This document shows, in pieces, positions 8,008 to 14,138 of a DNA stretch of 14,964 bases (positions are counted from its first letter, which is position 1; the number at the start of each line of letters is the position of its first letter). Below the pieces are notes generated by a model, which worked only from the letters and a program-made list of their open reading frames with translations, had not been told where the DNA came from and made no database searches. The position numbers were made by a program, and so were the translations under genes. Source of the stretch: Congzhengia sp045576635 (GTDB taxonomy: Bacteria > Bacillota > Clostridia > UBA1381 > UBA9506); contig JAZNGT010000008.1 of assembly GCA_045576635.1 (NCBI GenBank), positions 1 to 14,964 on the forward strand, read 5' to 3'.

Positions 8008-8358
8008 GTGGCAAACAGTGTTTTAAGAGACAGAGCAAAACAATTTGCAAAAGATATGGTTTTTCTTTGCAGAGAAATCAAAGCAAATCATAAAGAAGCT
8101 GTTTTAGCAAATCAACTGCTACGTTCGGCAACTTCAATTGGTGCAAACATTCATGAAGCACAATATGCGCAGAGCAGAAACGATTTCATTTCAAAACTTG
8201 AAATTGCTCAAAAAGAATGTTACGAAACACAGTATTGGTTGGAATTGCTTTACGAAACCAATTCGATTGAAAAAGAGAAATATAAAATCATGCAAAATGA
8301 ATGCGGTACCATTCGCAGAATGTTAATAGCATCACTCAAAACAATTAAATCGAAATAA
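8008..8358 (+). CDS. Four-helix-bundle protein, S23/IVP (23S rRNA intervening-sequence protein) family, Avd-like
   Basis: This is a 116-residue, wholly alpha-helical small protein. The family signature is visible: an N-terminal helix LRDRAKQFAKDM, then LLRSATSIGANIHEAQYAQSRNDFISKLEIAQKECYETQYWLELL, and a final helix ending in MLIASLKTIKSK. Known relatives are the proteins encoded in intervening sequences of some 23S rRNA genes and the Avd accessory protein of diversity-generating retroelements. They form basic pentameric barrels, and Avd binds nucleic acid and reverse transcriptase; function outside those contexts is not established. The start is GTG at 8008 with GAGGTGA upstream. An overlapping ATG at 8001 is in a different frame. 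No reverse transcriptase, variable repeat or rRNA gene lies in the window. It sits directly behind the repeat/hairpin array and in front of a strong terminator, so the two look like a unit. Arginine is mostly AGA (5 of 7), unlike the mixed CGN/AGA use in ligA. Confidence 0.92.
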   Translation: MANSVLRDRAKQFAKDMVFLCREIKANHKEAVLANQLLRSATSIGANIHEAQYAQSRNDFISKLEIAQKECYETQYWLELLYETNSIEKEKYKIMQNECGTIRRMLIASLKTIKSK

Positions 8359-8362
8359 TAGC

Positions 8363-8393
8363 AAGACCAAAGCGACAAGCTTTGGTCTTTTTT
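8363..8393 (+). terminator. Rho-independent terminator of the four-helix-bundle gene
   Basis: A perfect 11-bp stem, AAGACCAAAGC (8363-8373) with GCTTTGGTCTT (8379-8389), has loop GACAA and is followed by a run of T to 8393. It begins 4 nt after the stop codon. Confidence 0.92.
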
Positions 8394-8416
8394 ATAGTTT
8401 ACATCTCTTAAAGCGT

Positions 8417-8448
8417 AAAAAAACACCCTCCTCAAATTGAGGAGGGTG
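8417..8448 (-). terminator. Rho-independent terminator of the secreted-protein gene
   Basis: On the minus strand the stem CACCCTCCTC (positions 8424-8433 on the plus strand) pairs with GAGGAGGGTG (8439-8448). It is followed by seven U residues (8417-8423). It lies about 54 nt past the stop codon and faces the terminator of the convergent gene. Confidence 0.93.
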
Positions 8449-8501
8449 AATTGTATTTCATACAATTTTTGTACTGTACAAGATTTTTTCGCTATGGAAG
8501 C

Positions 8502-10451
8502 TTAAAACTCAACTTCTGCAACCACAGGTTTGCAGTTTGTGAGACCATCCCATACAAATACTTTTGCTTTTGTATATTCTGCTGCATCAGCTGCAACAAC
8601 TACTTCTGTTGTTGCTTCATCGATATCAGCAAAACCAATGGAAACTAATACGTCGCCATCGTAGAGAGCGAGGATAGCTTTACCAGCAACTGCTTCATCA
8701 TAGTATACTGTTGCAGTAGTTGTATCTTCAACAGTTTCGATGCTGTTTTCAGGCACTACAACTGCCTCAGGTGCTATAAATGCGATATAGTCAACACATG
8801 CTAAATACTGAGACCGTGTCCATGGAGCGCTACCTGATGTAGCGTATGGCGTGATATCAATTGTTACATAATGAATTCCCTTTGTTAATGTAACATTGTC
8901 ATAATTATAAATATACGCCTGTGCCTGCGACCATCCTTTTTTAAAGTAATTCCACTTACCAGAATCATCTTTAGTGTCAAAGTCAGTTACGCGGGGCTCA
9001 GCAAGTGCTACAGAATCAATGGAAACACTTGTTGTAACACTGCCGCCGGCACCTGCTACATATTCAAGTTTTGTAAATGTAGTATCTTTGAGTACTTCTA
9101 CAGGGAAAGTGATCTGGTACGTAGCACCAGTACCATATGTTCCTTTGTCAGAAGTCTGATCAACAACCAAGTATGAACCCGCTGCTGCAGAAGTAGCTAC
9201 TGTCGGCTTTGCTAAATACTGCCAAGCACCATTTGACGTTCTGTAGTTATTCACATAATCTGCAACTTTAACTGTCGTTCTACCAGAATCAGCGATCTGT
9301 GCAGCCTGTGTAGCCGGTTTAATTGTTAAGCAATCAAGACCTTTAAAAATTCTAGCTGCGTCTGGGAAATCAGCACCATCTTCTGTATAGATTTTCACAA
9401 ACAAGGTGTGTAAGCCAGCCGGCAAAGCAACAGTAGATGTATAAGTTGTAAGGTTACCTCTGCTGCCTAATGCAACAGCAGATTCAACAACTTTTTCACC
9501 AAGGTTAATGCGGTTACCACCGACATTGTCAATTGTTACGTAAATAGGACCATTTTTGTTACCTGCTGCAATTTCTAAATCATACAAACCAGCATCAGCA
9601 ACATATACCTGAACAGGAATGGATGCATAACCAGGCTGCGCAATGGAACTTGTAGTAGCAATCTGGAGCCATTCGCCTTCGCTTGCACCAGTTGTTGCCT
9701 GAACATCAATTGTTTTCGTGCTAACAGAACTTGAAAAACTTACATTACTAACGTAGTCTTCAAATTCAAATGTATGTGTTCCGCCTGTTGCAATAGTGGG
9801 CACACTGGTAGATTGCTGAACAGTTAATGTATCCCAGCTGAACAAGAAGTGACCTTTGCCCAAGTAGTAGCCTGTATCTGTTGGACTTAAAGCAAAAATC
9901 AATTCGTATGTCTGACCAGCATTTAATTCAGCAGTAGCTGTAAATGGAGCACCATGACCCATACCTAAGAAGTATCTTTCGGTCTCAGCGCCCTCAATTA
10001 CAGTGAGAGGATCGCCATCTGTTGTATCAAGGTAAACTACATGTGCACTTTTGTTGGATGTTGCAATATAAGAAATATCGTACAATCCGTTAGCTGCAAC
10101 TGTAAAGGGGAATTTTACGATAGCTCTGTCGTTTCCCTGATATAAAACATCATCAGGATCATTTGTGTTGTAATCTGCAGGCTCACCCGACTGTAAGAGT
10201 AAGAATTTGCCGCAAGGTCCATCTTTACCGGTAAAGTCTTCCTGACTTGTAACCTTACAAGCCTTGCCACTCTCAGTTGTTACACTAACAGGACCATAAT
10301 CATTAAACTCATGTGTTGTAACATCTGCTGTAAATGCGAGAGGCTGAATACCAACTTCTTCTTCACCTTCAGCAAATGCTGTGATTGACAGCGGTACGCA
10401 AACGCTGACAACGAGCAACACAGAAAGACACAATGATAAGAATTTTTTCAT
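8502..10451 (-). CDS. Secreted protein with three tandem CBM6/35-like domains
   Basis: This is a 649-residue exported protein. A type I signal peptide (MKK, hydrophobic core, cleavage probably after AFA at residues 25-27) is followed by three related beta-rich units: about 45-212, 225-379 and 391-560. Each opens with a (T/G)-T-(H/V)-x-(F/V)-x-DY motif, has a central Y/F-D-(I/L)-x-Y/I-(A) strand, a 'LxAGxHxL' or 'LTKGIHYVTIDI' hairpin, and closes with a D-x-(L/I)-x-(I/V/F) strand. This is the pattern of carbohydrate-binding modules of the CBM6/35 type, so glycan binding is likely but unproven. Residues 572-649 form a small C-terminal domain (LYDGDVLVSIGFADID, then KAKVFVWDGLTNCKPV) common at the ends of Clostridia extracellular proteins. 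No catalytic domain, SLH domain or sortase motif is visible. The ATG at 10451 has AAGGAG 7 nt upstream. A perfect promoter and codon use leaning to GCA/GCT/GTT/ACA suggest strong expression. Confidence 0.9.
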   Translation of the reverse strand: MKKFLSLCLSVLLVVSVCVPLSITAFAEGEEEVGIQPLAFTADVTTHEFNDYGPVSVTTESGKACKVTSQEDFTGKDGPCGKFLLLQSGEPADYNTNDPDDVLYQGNDRAIVKFPFTVAANGLYDISYIATSNKSAHVVYLDTTDGDPLTVIEGAETERYFLGMGHGAPFTATAELNAGQTYELIFALSPTDTGYYLGKGHFLFSWDTLTVQQSTSVPTIATGGTHTFEFEDYVSNVSFSSSVSTKTIDVQATTGASEGEWLQIATTSSIAQPGYASIPVQVYVADAGLYDLEIAAGNKNGPIYVTIDNVGGNRINLGEKVVESAVALGSRGNLTTYTSTVALPAGLHTLFVKIYTEDGADFPDAARIFKGLDCLTIKPATQAAQIADSGRTTVKVADYVNNYRTSNGAWQYLAKPTVATSAAAGSYLVVDQTSDKGTYGTGATYQITFPVEVLKDTTFTKLEYVAGAGGSVTTSVSIDSVALAEPRVTDFDTKDDSGKWNYFKKGWSQAQAYIYNYDNVTLTKGIHYVTIDITPYATSGSAPWTRSQYLACVDYIAFIAPEAVVVPENSIETVEDTTTATVYYDEAVAGKAILALYDGDVLVSIGFADIDEATTEVVVAADAAEYTKAKVFVWDGLTNCKPVVAEVEF

Positions 10452-10508
10452 TGTTAGTCTCCTTTCATTTTTTCAATTTTAATTTAGAAAAGTTTCCCAT
10501 GCTTTTCA

Positions 10509-10538
10509 TTGTTGTACATCTAGACAAATGCACAACAA
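10509..10538 (-). promoter_or_regulatory. 5' UTR hairpin upstream of the secreted-protein gene
   Basis: In the leader transcript, TTGTTGTGCAT pairs with ATGTACAACAA (11 bp, one G-U) around an 8-nt loop. A smaller stem, AAAAGG-GATAA-CCTTTT, lies just 5' of it, next to the predicted transcription start. The roughly 100-nt leader is therefore structured. It could stabilise the mRNA or regulate it. Confidence 0.5.
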
Positions 10539-10560
10539 AAAAGGTTATCCCTTTTACACG

Positions 10561-10589
10561 ATTATATCATTTGCACAAATTATTGTCAA
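10561..10589 (-). promoter_or_regulatory. Perfect consensus sigma-A promoter of the secreted-protein gene, with a palindrome in its spacer
   Basis: Reading leftward: TTGACA (10584-10589), 17-bp spacer, TATAAT (10561-10566). Both hexamers match consensus fully. The spacer contains the inverted repeat ATTTG-TG-CAAAT (10569-10580), placed where a bound repressor would block RNA polymerase. A-tracts lie just upstream of the -35. The predicted leader is about 100 nt. Confidence 0.9.
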
Positions 10590-10701
10590 TACATTTTTTC
10601 GACTTTTTTTCAAAATATTACAATTTTATTTCCTTTTATTACAAAAACACAAAATGTATCTCTTTTCGCATAGGTATGCACAAAATACAATAAAAAATAC
10701 T
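10590..10701. other. AT-rich intergenic stretch without a gene
   Basis: I see no credible coding sequence here. It holds two A-tracts about 11 bp apart next to the -35 (UP-element-like), a 12-bp inverted repeat GCATA-GG-TATGC (10668-10679), and one of three local copies of TGCACAA (10677-10683). The left half of the whole 10452-10750 gap is the leader and promoter of the secreted-protein gene; the right end is the rpsI terminator. Confidence 0.6.
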
Positions 10702-10736
10702 AAAAAAAATTCTCGCAAGGTATGCCTTGCGAGAAT
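10702..10736 (-). terminator. Rho-independent terminator of rplM-rpsI
   Basis: A perfect 12-bp stem, ATTCTCGCAAGG (10709-10720) with CCTTGCGAGAAT (10725-10736), has loop TATG. On the minus strand it runs into eight U residues (10702-10709). It begins about 14 nt after the rpsI stop codon. Confidence 0.95.
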
Positions 10737-10750
10737 AGAAAAAACAAATG

Positions 10751-11143
10751 TTAACGTTTTGAGAACTGGGGCGCTCTTCTTGCACCTTTTAAGCCGTACT
10801 TCTTTCTTTCCTTCATTCTGGGGTCACGTGTTAAGAAGCCTGCTTTTTTAAGAAGGGGTCTGTACGTTTCGGAGTCGACCTCTAAGAGTGCTCTTGCGAT
10901 ACCGTGACGGATTGCACCCGCCTGACCGGTAAAGCCACCGCCTACAACGTTTACAAAAATATCAAACTTACCTTCTGTTTTTGTAAGCACCAACGGCTGA
11001 TTTACAATGATTTTTAAGGTTTCAAGACCAAAATAATCGTCTAAACTTCTGCCGTTTATTTTAATGTCACCTTTGCCGGGAACAAGACGTACCCTTGCAA
11101 CGGATTTCTTTCTTCTGCCTGTACCGTAGAAAAAGTCTGCCAT
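10751..11143 (-). CDS. rpsI: 30S ribosomal protein S9 (uS9)
   Basis: This is the 130-residue uS9 protein of the small-subunit head. Family signatures are present: GTGRRKKSVARVRL near the N-terminus, GGGFTGQAGAIRHGIARAL in the middle, and the basic C-terminal tail ending KGARRAPQFSKR, which in the ribosome reaches the P-site tRNA. Length is normal. The ribosome binding site AAGGAGGAG overlaps the rplM stop codon and the gap is only 14 nt, so the two proteins are co-transcribed and probably translationally coupled. This rplM-rpsI pairing is the conserved bacterial order. A strong terminator follows. Confidence 0.99.
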   Translation of the reverse strand: MADFFYGTGRRKKSVARVRLVPGKGDIKINGRSLDDYFGLETLKIIVNQPLVLTKTEGKFDIFVNVVGGGFTGQAGAIRHGIARALLEVDSETYRPLLKKAGFLTRDPRMKERKKYGLKGARRAPQFSKR

Positions 11144-11157
11144 TTTCGTTCTCCTCC

Positions 11158-11595
11158 TTATTTAATCTCAAAAGCCCAAGCTTCCGGTTTCTGTGCAGCG
11201 TTTTCATGTTCTGCGCCAGCGTAAACGCGAAGTCTTGTAAGTGCTTTTGCGCCAAGTGTGTTGTGCGGAAGCATGCCCTTAATTGCCTTTGTCATAGCAA
11301 ATTCAGGTTTTTCCTGCATGAGCTTGCTGTACTTAACTTCTTTTAAGCCGCCAACATAGCCTGTGTGTCTGTAATATTTTTTCTGATCAAGTTTTTTACC
11401 TGTCAGAACAGCCTGACCTGCGTTGATGATGATTACAAATTCACCACAGTCAACATGAGGAGTATATTCAGGTCTGTGTTTACCTTTTAAGATAGTTGCC
11501 GCCTGTGTTGCAACACGGCCCAAGGGCTTGCCGGCAGCATCTATAATGTACCATTTTCTTTCCACTTCATTAGCTTTCGCCATAAATGTACTCAT
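11158..11595 (-). CDS. rplM: 50S ribosomal protein L13 (uL13)
   Basis: This is the 145-residue uL13 protein, an early-assembly protein of the large subunit that binds 23S rRNA. Signatures are WYIIDAAGKPLGRVATQAATILKGKH at the N-terminus, VIIINAGQAVLTGKKLDQKKYYRHTGYVGGLK, and the AIKGMLPHNTLGAKALTRLRVYAG motif. The ATG at 11595 has AGGAGG 8 nt upstream and gives the usual MSTFMAK start. It is first in the rplM-rpsI unit, behind a perfect consensus promoter. In E. coli, L13 regulates its own operon; whether that holds here is unknown, though the leader can form a small hairpin. Confidence 0.99.
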   Translation of the reverse strand: MSTFMAKANEVERKWYIIDAAGKPLGRVATQAATILKGKHRPEYTPHVDCGEFVIIINAGQAVLTGKKLDQKKYYRHTGYVGGLKEVKYSKLMQEKPEFAMTKAIKGMLPHNTLGAKALTRLRVYAGAEHENAAQKPEAWAFEIK

Positions 11596-11646
11596 TTCGC
11601 TAACCTCCTAAATTTTTACAGAATAATACTGTACTTCTTTGCAACG
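11596..11646 (-). promoter_or_regulatory. rplM 5' leader, possible L13-type autoregulatory leader
   Basis: The predicted leader of about 50 nt contains GTTGCAAAGAAG followed by the stem TACAG-TATTATT-CTGTA, then an A/T linker and the ribosome binding site. A short L13 leader motif is known upstream of rplM in many Firmicutes, and position and length fit. The match to that consensus is from memory only. Confidence 0.35.
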
Positions 11647-11652
11647 TTAATT

Positions 11653-11681
11653 ATTATACAAAAGTTATGGTGCTTTGTCAA
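11653..11681 (-). promoter_or_regulatory. Perfect consensus sigma-A promoter of rplM-rpsI
   Basis: Reading leftward: TTGACA (11676-11681), 17-bp spacer, TATAAT (11653-11658). Both hexamers are full matches. The stretch just upstream is very A/T-rich with an A7 tract, like an UP element, followed farther up by 10-bp phased A-tracts (11721-11750). This is what one expects for a highly expressed ribosomal operon. Confidence 0.9.
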
Positions 11682-11711
11682 GTACTTTTTTTGCAAAATT
11701 TAAAATAAGTT

Positions 11712-11756
11712 TTTAAAGGTTCGTTTTTCTCTCGTTTTCTCTCGTTTTCTTTAAAA
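11712..11756. repeat. Three 10-bp tandem repeats flanked by an 8-bp inverted repeat
   Basis: On the plus strand, TCGTTTTTCT, CTCGTTTTCT and CTCGTTTTCT occupy 11721-11750 with an exact 10-bp period, close to one helical turn. TTTTAAAG (11712-11719) and CTTTAAAA (11749-11756) flank them as inverted repeats. The block lies between the tmk stop codon and the rplM promoter. On the rplM strand the repeats present A4-A5 tracts once per turn, which would bend DNA. Confidence 0.7.
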
Positions 11757-11771
11757 TGCTCAAACTTCATT

Positions 11772-12434
11772 TTAATTTTTTTCTAGGAAAGACACGATTT
11801 CGGCATGGATTTCTTCAATTTTTTTAACCGATTCGCCCCTTACGCAGTAGATTCTGTGCCAGCCCTGGTGCTCTGCCACCTCTGTTGCGTTTTTGTACGC
11901 CTCGTCCAAATACGAATCATTCTTTTCGTGAATGTCCTTTTTATCCTCGCCCGTAATTTTGTTTTTACGGTTTGCCATAAGCATTCTTGCAAATAAAGGC
12001 GGCATATCCAAAAAGATAACTGCATCGGGTTTGGGTAATCCCAGTTTGTTATATTCAAAATCTGAAAGCCAGTCTATAAAAGGACCCTTATCGCCGTTTA
12101 TTTTCATCGCTTGATGTACAATGTTGGACGTAACGTAGCGGTCGCACACAAGTGTTCCGCCATTTTTGTAAAACTCGCCCCACTTCATTATAAAGCTTGC
12201 GTAGCGATCAATCGCGTAAAAGGAGGACGCCGCGTAGGCATTTACATCACTTGGATTGTCCCCTAAATCGCCTGCTAAGTAGCGTTTTACAGGCAAGCAA
12301 AAATCACTCTCATAATCAGGAAACGAAAGCATTTTCACGTTTTCGCCTTTATTTTTTAAATATTCGTACAAAAGTTTTGTCTGGGTTTCTTTTCCGCTGG
12401 AGTCTACACCCTCAACTACAATCAGTTTTCCCAT
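11772..12434 (-). CDS. tmk: Thymidylate kinase (dTMP kinase)
   Basis: Tmk phosphorylates dTMP to dTDP with ATP, the step after thymidylate synthase in dTTP synthesis. The product is 220 residues, normal for the family. The P-loop is GVDSSGKETQ (residues 9-18), with a glutamate after the lysine where many kinases have T or S; this kind of variant is tolerated in TMKs. The DRY motif (D98-R99-Y100), an FPDY segment, and a basic lid around 156-170 (RKNKITGEDKK) follow. A C-terminal LEKN ends just before an AT-rich gap. The ATG at 12434 directly abuts the thyX stop TAA with no intervening base. The ribosome binding site GGAGG lies inside the end of thyX, so translational coupling is very likely. 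ThyX supplies its substrate. Confidence 0.96.
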   Translation of the reverse strand: MGKLIVVEGVDSSGKETQTKLLYEYLKNKGENVKMLSFPDYESDFCLPVKRYLAGDLGDNPSDVNAYAASSFYAIDRYASFIMKWGEFYKNGGTLVCDRYVTSNIVHQAMKINGDKGPFIDWLSDFEYNKLGLPKPDAVIFLDMPPLFARMLMANRKNKITGEDKKDIHEKNDSYLDEAYKNATEVAEHQGWHRIYCVRGESVKKIEEIHAEIVSFLEKN

Positions 12435-13199
12435 TTATGCTTCCTCCGCACTGTATTTTTCGCGCATTTTTGCAGCCAGTCCGCAGGTCATTTTGCCCTC
12501 AGGGCATGGTCCGCTTACACAAGAGGGACCCGCCTTTTCAAAAATTGTGGGTGCTACCTTTTTGACTTCTAAAAGCATTGCGTCAGCAAGCGCTCTGATT
12601 TCCCACTGCGCACGCATGCAGCAACGGTGGTGGAAAAAGTTAATCAAGCTTCTCGCATTCATGGTAACTACCATTTTCGTTTCGCATGCGTTGGGAAGTA
12701 CAAAGCGTGCATCTTCAATCGCTGCCTTTTCTGCTTTTGTTTTTGCGACCTTTATATCCATACCGCTTTCTACGAATCCGTCGAAATGCTTTTTAAATAG
12801 TATCTCTACTAATTTGTCGTAGGCTTTCTGGTCATCTTCCATTGTTTTTAAGAAAAGTTTTTTTGCTTCTTCGTTTTGTTCGATTTCGGGCGGGATTATG
12901 TATTCAAACATTCCTTCTTTTACGTAACGCTGCGATTTCACGCTATAACTTGCGATTCGGTGGCGTGTAATCTGCGCAAGCAAACTACGGCTTACACCCT
13001 CAATACCAAACGTAAATGACACGTGCTCAATTGGGCTTTCGTGCCCCAAATTCATAAGCATGTGCAAAAATTTATCTGTCTTTTCCTTTGTTAAGCCGTC
13101 TAATATGTTGTCTACTCCGCTTTCAGAATAGCAAAGTTTTGCAGCAGCCGCTACAATCTTTTCGGGGTCGCCTGTGTGTTGTAATAATGTTACTTTCAT
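12435..13199 (-). CDS. thyX: Flavin-dependent thymidylate synthase
   Basis: ThyX methylates dUMP to dTMP using methylenetetrahydrofolate and NAD(P)H with FAD as the hydride carrier. The product is 254 residues. The defining RHRx7S motif is present (R79-H80-R81 to S89, followed by QRY). The N-terminal part has GHESPIEHVSFTF, and FFHHRCCMRAQWEIR lies near the C-terminus. The tail carries C227, C232 and C239 in a CVSGPCPEGKMTCG context, seen in Clostridia ThyX proteins but not needed for the core fold; metal binding or redox use is a guess. The ATG at 13199 overlaps the ribF stop by 4 nt (ATGA), so it is translationally coupled to the FAD-making enzyme. No thyA is present in the window. Confidence 0.99.
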   Translation of the reverse strand: MKVTLLQHTGDPEKIVAAAAKLCYSESGVDNILDGLTKEKTDKFLHMLMNLGHESPIEHVSFTFGIEGVSRSLLAQITRHRIASYSVKSQRYVKEGMFEYIIPPEIEQNEEAKKLFLKTMEDDQKAYDKLVEILFKKHFDGFVESGMDIKVAKTKAEKAAIEDARFVLPNACETKMVVTMNARSLINFFHHRCCMRAQWEIRALADAMLLEVKKVAPTIFEKAGPSCVSGPCPEGKMTCGLAAKMREKYSAEEA

Positions 13200-14122
13200 A
13201 CATTTCCCTCCGTTATGTTAAGTCGGTTTTCTTTGTCCTTTGTTAGTTGATTCTCTAATTCTGAAATATTGTTAAACGGCACAAAGTCGCGCATGCGTTT
13301 TATAAATGCAACCTCTACGGTCTTACCGTATACATCACCATCAAAATCAAGCACATGGGTTTCGATTCTGTTCTTTGTTTCGTTATCAAAACTTGTTTTA
13401 CCGACGTTTGTGATTGCTTTGTACGTCATGTCATCTATAATAGCATACGTTGCGTATACGCCGTCTTTGGGCAAAACAGCATCATCACTCGGCGACATGT
13501 TAAGCGTGGGATAGCCATAAGTTTTTCCAAGCCCTTTTCCGTGTATCACTTCGCTTGATACAGAAAAGCAGCGTCCCAAAAGGTCTGATGCTTTTTCTAC
13601 CGCTCCTTGTTCTATTAAGGCGCGCACTCCGGTGCTTGAACAAACCTCGCCATCAATAACACACGGCGGCACAACTGTAACGGAAAAGCCATACATTTTG
13701 CCAAGTTGTTTTAAAAGGTTAGCATCGCCCAAAGCACCTTTTCCAAACCGATTATTTTCGCCGACTACGGCGTGCTTTACGTTTAACTTTTGAACCAACA
13801 CTGTTTTTACGAATTCCTCGGCAGAAAGGTCTTTAACGCGCGCAAAGGATTCCATAAACAACGTGTCGATTTTGAGAGAAGATAAAATATTTTCCTTATA
13901 TATAATATTGGTAAGGTTTTTTTTCGGTTTATTGAAAAGGTAGTTTTTGGGATGGCTTTCGAATGTGTAAACCAACGCATTTAAGTTTTCATCTATGGCG
14001 ATTTTTTTAAGCGCACTTAAAAGTGCCAGATGCCCTTTATGCAGCCCGTCGAAATTACCGATTGTAATCGCAGTGCCACGCGCACTATTTACTTCGTCAT
14101 ACACGCCATAAACCGTTTTCAA
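13196..14122 (-). CDS. ribF: Bifunctional riboflavin kinase / FAD synthetase
   Basis: RibF converts riboflavin to FMN and then FAD. The N-terminal FAD-synthetase domain shows GNFDGLHKGH (residues 22-31), GENNRFGKGALGD, and SSTGVR (162-167). The C-terminal riboflavin kinase domain shows HGKGLGKTYGYPTLN with the conserved PTxN at 205-208, GVYATYA and a later IETHVLDFDGDVYGK segment. Length is 308 residues from the TTG at 14122. I prefer this TTG because a GGAGGGG ribosome binding site ends shortly upstream (GGAGG 8 nt before it) and KTVYGVYDE is a usual start. An in-frame ATG at 14164 would lie inside the end of truB without a ribosome binding site. The truB gap is 16 nt, the classic truB-ribF order. 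The stop overlaps the thyX start. Confidence 0.97.
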   Translation of the reverse strand: MKTVYGVYDEVNSARGTAITIGNFDGLHKGHLALLSALKKIAIDENLNALVYTFESHPKNYLFNKPKKNLTNIIYKENILSSLKIDTLFMESFARVKDLSAEEFVKTVLVQKLNVKHAVVGENNRFGKGALGDANLLKQLGKMYGFSVTVVPPCVIDGEVCSSTGVRALIEQGAVEKASDLLGRCFSVSSEVIHGKGLGKTYGYPTLNMSPSDDAVLPKDGVYATYAIIDDMTYKAITNVGKTSFDNETKNRIETHVLDFDGDVYGKTVEVAFIKRMRDFVPFNNISELENQLTKDKENRLNITEGNV

Positions 14123-14138
14123 GCGTTTCCCCTCCAAC

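Noticed and set aside
7665..8081. Minus-strand 138-codon frame across the aminotransferase end and the repeat array
   Set aside because: It overlaps a real gene end, a terminator and the array; it has no ribosome binding site or recognisable domain.
8008..8358. Diversity-generating retroelement accessory gene (avd) proper
   Set aside because: No reverse transcriptase, template repeat or variable repeat is present in the window; the protein is only a family relative.
8469..8481. TTGTAC-T-GTACAA palindrome
   Set aside because: It lies between a stop codon and a strong terminator on the minus strand, is short, and has no second copy nearby; it could be an operator by chance.
11751..11775. Terminator after tmk
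   Set aside because: TTAAAATG and CATTTTAA form an 8-bp stem, but it is nearly all A-T and no U tract follows on the minus strand.
12197..12565. Plus-strand open frame across tmk and thyX
   Set aside because: It is antisense to two clearly conserved enzymes, lacks a ribosome binding site and shows no family features.
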